From Gynuella sunshinyii YC6258 (GTDB lineage Bacteria; Pseudomonadota; Gammaproteobacteria; Pseudomonadales; Natronospirillaceae), in the NCBI RefSeq assembly GCF_000940805.1, contig NZ_CP007142.1, positions 3,572,593 to 3,636,592 of the forward strand: a stretch of 64,000 nt of DNA. The letters run 5' to 3'. Position 1 is the stretch's first letter. The number at the start of each line of letters is the position of its first letter. This document shows, in pieces, positions 60,907-64,000 of this stretch. The notes under the pieces are model-generated. The model ran no database searches. It was not told where the DNA came from and saw nothing but the letters and a program-made list of their open reading frames with translations. The translations under genes and the position numbers were made by a program.

Positions 60907-63900
60907 ATGGGCAACAAGATCATCATCTGTATTTCAAAACAAAACTCGGCATATCCGTTTATTTTGATATTGATGTTATTTTCCATCCTGACCTGTTCTT
61001 TTACATCTGCACAGACATCGGAAGGTAGCGATACATTGGATTTAACCGCAGCAGAGAGGAGTTGGCTGGATTCTCATCCTGGCATTCAGGTTGCTTATGA
61101 CGGATTCGATCCGCCTTATAGTTTTGTAAACAGTGATGGTCAACTGGAAGGTTTTTCGGTTGATCTGCTTAGGGTAATTAGTAAAAAGACAGGTATTCGT
61201 TTTCAGGTTTACCCTGAATACAAAAGAGACCGAATATACCAGTTTGCGCAGCGTGGCCAGGTGGATATGGTTGCCACGATGGTCGAACAGAGTGACGAGC
61301 TGAAAGGGTTTTCCTTTACCAAACCGTATATCTTTAAATCGTTGATCGTCATTAGCCGGTCTGACGATGATACTGTTCATCAACGTAATGATATTGTCGG
61401 CAAGAAAGTTGCCATGGTTGGGTATGAGCAATATAAAAAGAAAATTCTGACGGCATTTCCTTCCATTACACCTTATCAAGTCGATACCGTTCCTGATGCT
61501 CTGAATGTTGTATCTTTGGGTGATGCCGACGTAGCCATCGTACCTTTGGGAGCTGCACATTATTATCGTAATAAAAATGTGTTGACTAATTTAAAATACG
61601 CCGCGCTCTACCAGAAACATTTTCTCAATGAAAGTATTGCCGTCAGAACAGACTGGCCAGAGCTTAGATCCATTCTGAATAAAGGATTGGCGTCAATCTC
61701 TGAAACCGAAATGCAGAAGCTTCGGGCCAAGTGGTTACCCGTCGAATACATGGAAAACCTGGTTGATATCAATTTGACTAAGGCAGAAGAACAGTGGATC
61801 GCTGATCATCCTGTCATACGCTTGGGTATTGATCCGGAATTTGCGCCGTTTGAATATGTAGAGGATGGTTTGTATCAGGGAATGGCGTCGGACTACGTCA
61901 AATTGCTCAACCAGCGTTTGCATCTGAATATGGTGGTGGTTGAAGATCTTGAGTGGCAGGAAGTGATGACGGGGGCCAGGGTAGGGCGGATTGATGTTTT
62001 GCCGGCAGTGGGGAAGACAGATGAACGAACGCAGTTCCTGCTGTTTACTGATCCTTATTTAAACTTTCATCGTGTTATCGTTACCCGGGATGATGAGCCG
62101 TTTGTGTCTGGTCTCTATGATCTCAGAACCCTGAAGGTTGCCTTGCAGGCGAATACGTCTCACCATGGTTATATTCTCGAAAACTCCGACATAGATCCGA
62201 TGCTGTTTGATACATTGCAGGAATCATTGATGGCAGTATCGGGCGGGAAGGCAGATGCATTTGTGGGAAATGTGGCGTCTACAACCTATTGGATCAGAAA
62301 GCTGAACCTGACTAACTTAAAAATTGCCGCGCCGGTTTCCTCGGATGTTCAAAGCCTTCATTTTGCAGTGCGTAAAGACTGGCCGGAATTGGTTTCAATT
62401 TTACAAAAAGGTTTGGACAGTATCACTGATCAACAGCGTCAGGAGATATCAGAGAAGTGGCTGTCCTTTGACTATGATGCCACTATTGATTATACGCTGG
62501 TCTGGCAGGTAGCCGCCGTATTTACTATTCTCGTTATTATTATCATGCTATGGAATATATTGCTGAATCGAACTGTTCGGCTACGGACTTCTCAGTTGGA
62601 ATACACTGCCAATTATGATCAGCTGACGGCTTTGCCAAATCGATTTCTTATCCTGGACAGATTGACTCAACGTATTGCCGATGCGCGTCATAAACAAGAA
62701 AAACTTGCAGTCATGTCTATTGATTTGGATGATTTCAAGAAAATCAATGATGCGCTTGGCCATCACGCCGGTGATGAGATTCTAAAGGAGTTTGCAATAC
62801 GCCTGAAAAATGTATTGCCAGATAACCATTGTGCCGGTCGCCTGGGAGCGGATCAGTTCCTGGTGGTGCAAAGCTCGATCCATGAAGCCGCTGATTCTGC
62901 TGCACTGGCCGAGAGAATAATTGCCGACATAAGCAAACAGTTTGAGACATCTTCTGAAGAGATATCGTTGACCGCCAGTTTAGGAATTGCGCTGTTTCCG
63001 GATGATGGTGCGTCTACCGAACTGCTGCTGAAGCATGCTGATACGGCAACCCATCATGCCAAAGAACACATGCGGGGCCGATATGCTTTTTACACAGAAA
63101 ATTTGAATCGTAGCGTGTCACGAAAGCTGGAGCTGGAACGATATATTCATGGAGCTTTGAAACGCAATGAGCTGGAGGTTTATTACCAGCCAAAGATAAA
63201 TGCCCGCAATCGTCGTATTGTCAGTTTTGAAGCCTTGGTGCGTTGGTGTAACAGTGAGTTGGGAATGGTGTCGCCAGCGGAGTTTGTACCTATTGCAGAA
63301 AAAAATGGCATGATTGAAAACATAGGTTTTTTTGTACTGAAAGAGGCCATGGCTACGCTGGCGCATTGGCAGTCACAGTATGATTCTGAACTGTCCATGG
63401 CGATTAATTTGTCACCGGTACAATTTCGGTCTGACGATCTCATCCAGGTGATTGAGTCGGTGATGTTGAATAACGGTCTGGATAGCAGGCACATTGAGTT
63501 TGAAATCACCGAAGGAGTCTTGTTGACGGATTATGAGGGTATTGAAGATAAACTGAGGAAGCTGAAAGCCTTGGGTATTACTCTGGCCATGGATGATTTC
63601 GGTACCGGGTATTCCTCTCTGAGTTATCTGCGTAAGTATAAATTTGACACACTTAAGATCGATAGAGAGTTTATTTCTGATTTGCCCACTGAAGAATCCG
63701 ATAGAAAGCTGGTGGCAGCAACGATTGCTATGGCGCACGAATTGGGAATGACGGTCGTCGCCGAAGGGGTGGAAACTGAACAGCAAGATGCCATCCTGGT
63801 ACAACAGGGCTGTGATTTACTGCAGGGTTGGTTGTTCAGCAAAGCGCTGCCCGCGGCCAAAATGACCGAGCTTTTAAAACAGCAATGCAGTTCCACCTGA
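60907..63900 (+). CDS. Membrane sensor with two periplasmic binding domains, degenerate GGDEF and intact EAL
   Basis: 997 aa from ATG 60907 (AAGGA 8 bases upstream; ATG 60898 also possible). Signal or anchor near residues 17-35, then two SBP_bac_3 domains (HPGIQVAYDGFDPPYSFV... and HPVIRLGIDPEFAPFEYVE..., each ending in a KWL(P/S)-type segment), a membrane helix (LVWQVAAVFTILVIIIMLWN, about 545) and a GGDEF domain whose signature is LGADQF, so probably not a cyclase. The EAL domain is complete (FEALVRW, ETEGVL-like EFEITEGVL, DDFGTGYSSLSYLRKY, KIDREFI, AEGVET). It likely degrades cyclic di-GMP in response to an amino-acid-like ligand (inference). Confidence 0.92.
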   Translation: MGNKIIICISKQNSAYPFILILMLFSILTCSFTSAQTSEGSDTLDLTAAERSWLDSHPGIQVAYDGFDPPYSFVNSDGQLEGFSVDLLRVISKKTGIRFQVYPEYKRDRIYQFAQRGQVDMVATMVEQSDELKGFSFTKPYIFKSLIVISRSDDDTVHQRNDIVGKKVAMVGYEQYKKKILTAFPSITPYQVDTVPDALNVVSLGDADVAIVPLGAAHYYRNKNVLTNLKYAALYQKHFLNESIAVRTDWPELRSILNKGLASISETEMQKLRAKWLPVEYMENLVDINLTKAEEQWIADHPVIRLGIDPEFAPFEYVEDGLYQGMASDYVKLLNQRLHLNMVVVEDLEWQEVMTGARVGRIDVLPAVGKTDERTQFLLFTDPYLNFHRVIVTRDDEPFVSGLYDLRTLKVALQANTSHHGYILENSDIDPMLFDTLQESLMAVSGGKADAFVGNVASTTYWIRKLNLTNLKIAAPVSSDVQSLHFAVRKDWPELVSILQKGLDSITDQQRQEISEKWLSFDYDATIDYTLVWQVAAVFTILVIIIMLWNILLNRTVRLRTSQLEYTANYDQLTALPNRFLILDRLTQRIADARHKQEKLAVMSIDLDDFKKINDALGHHAGDEILKEFAIRLKNVLPDNHCAGRLGADQFLVVQSSIHEAADSAALAERIIADISKQFETSSEEISLTASLGIALFPDDGASTELLLKHADTATHHAKEHMRGRYAFYTENLNRSVSRKLELERYIHGALKRNELEVYYQPKINARNRRIVSFEALVRWCNSELGMVSPAEFVPIAEKNGMIENIGFFVLKEAMATLAHWQSQYDSELSMAINLSPVQFRSDDLIQVIESVMLNNGLDSRHIEFEITEGVLLTDYEGIEDKLRKLKALGITLAMDDFGTGYSSLSYLRKYKFDTLKIDREFISDLPTEESDRKLVAATIAMAHELGMTVVAEGVETEQQDAILVQQGCDLLQGWLFSKALPAAKMTELLKQQCSST

Positions 63901-64000
63901 TGGGAAACGTAACATAATTTCTGAACAAGACTGGTTAAGTCGCTCTGAGGTGATTTAGGAATCAACTGCTGGAGGGAAAGAGTTCTTGCCAGCCGATGTT
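63901..64000. other. Right edge, nothing seen
   Basis: No start, terminator or RNA gene can be supported in the last 100 bases. TGGAGGG near 63970 may belong to a gene beyond the window. Confidence 0.4.

Overview
The window looks like the chromosome of a free-living, probably marine or halophilic gammaproteobacterium of the Oceanospirillales/Saccharospirillaceae kind. This rests on the HflKC, NhaA and AcnA types, a large NRPS locus, a cassette array and an HUH transposase family; the genus is not determined. No tRNA, rRNA or CRISPR array was seen.

Region 1 (1-16020, + strand, GC-rich) is the 3' part of a non-ribosomal peptide synthetase operon. It holds the end of one synthetase (A-PCP), a 3178-aa synthetase (C-A-PCP-PCP-linker-C-A-PCP-C-TauD), a 1343-aa synthetase (degenerate C-A-PCP-TE) and a SyrD/PvdE-type peptide-export ABC transporter. 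All junctions are overlapping or only a few bases apart. By-eye specificity codes suggest Asp, a Gly-like residue, then Asp. The fused Fe(II)/2-oxoglutarate oxygenase suggests a beta-hydroxy-Asp residue, as in peptide siderophores or acidic lipopeptides. Both synthetases contain minisatellite-like arrays of GGACACCCA-type units, the same motif that borders the transposons in region 2.

Region 2 (about 16300-46450, AT-richer) is a gene-cassette array. It has about 23 complete attC-like sites plus remnants, separating small mostly unrecognised genes: GNATs, a dual-specificity phosphatase, an LMW-PTP-like protein, a YCII protein, an ASCH protein, Cys-rich proteins, a pentapeptide-repeat K+ channel, a deoxyribosyltransferase/TIR-like protein, a DUF3883 nuclease-like protein, and a triplicated cassette for a 51-aa peptide. 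No integron integrase is present; the only tyrosine recombinase belongs to an IS91-like element lodged between two attC sites. Four copies of a REP-associated (Y1 HUH) transposase element, one intact, have invaded the array. A sugar-utilisation block on the minus strand (LacI regulator, GH4 alpha-galactosidase, ABC binding protein and two permeases, 35490-41175) sits between two parts of the array. It has a readable promoter and two operator-like palindromes.

Region 3 (about 46265-49352) is a decaying zone: an IS1182-type fragment, a secreted glycosidase-like gene and a DUF4288-like gene each broken by one in-frame stop, an AAC(6')-like acetyltransferase and a small conserved protein. Region 4 (49422-64000) is ordinary chromosome: GAPDH, a GlxA-type regulator, an SGNH hydrolase, an orphan holin, a MITE, the minus-strand cluster hflK-hflC-nhaA-acnA, and a large periplasmic-sensor GGDEF/EAL protein.
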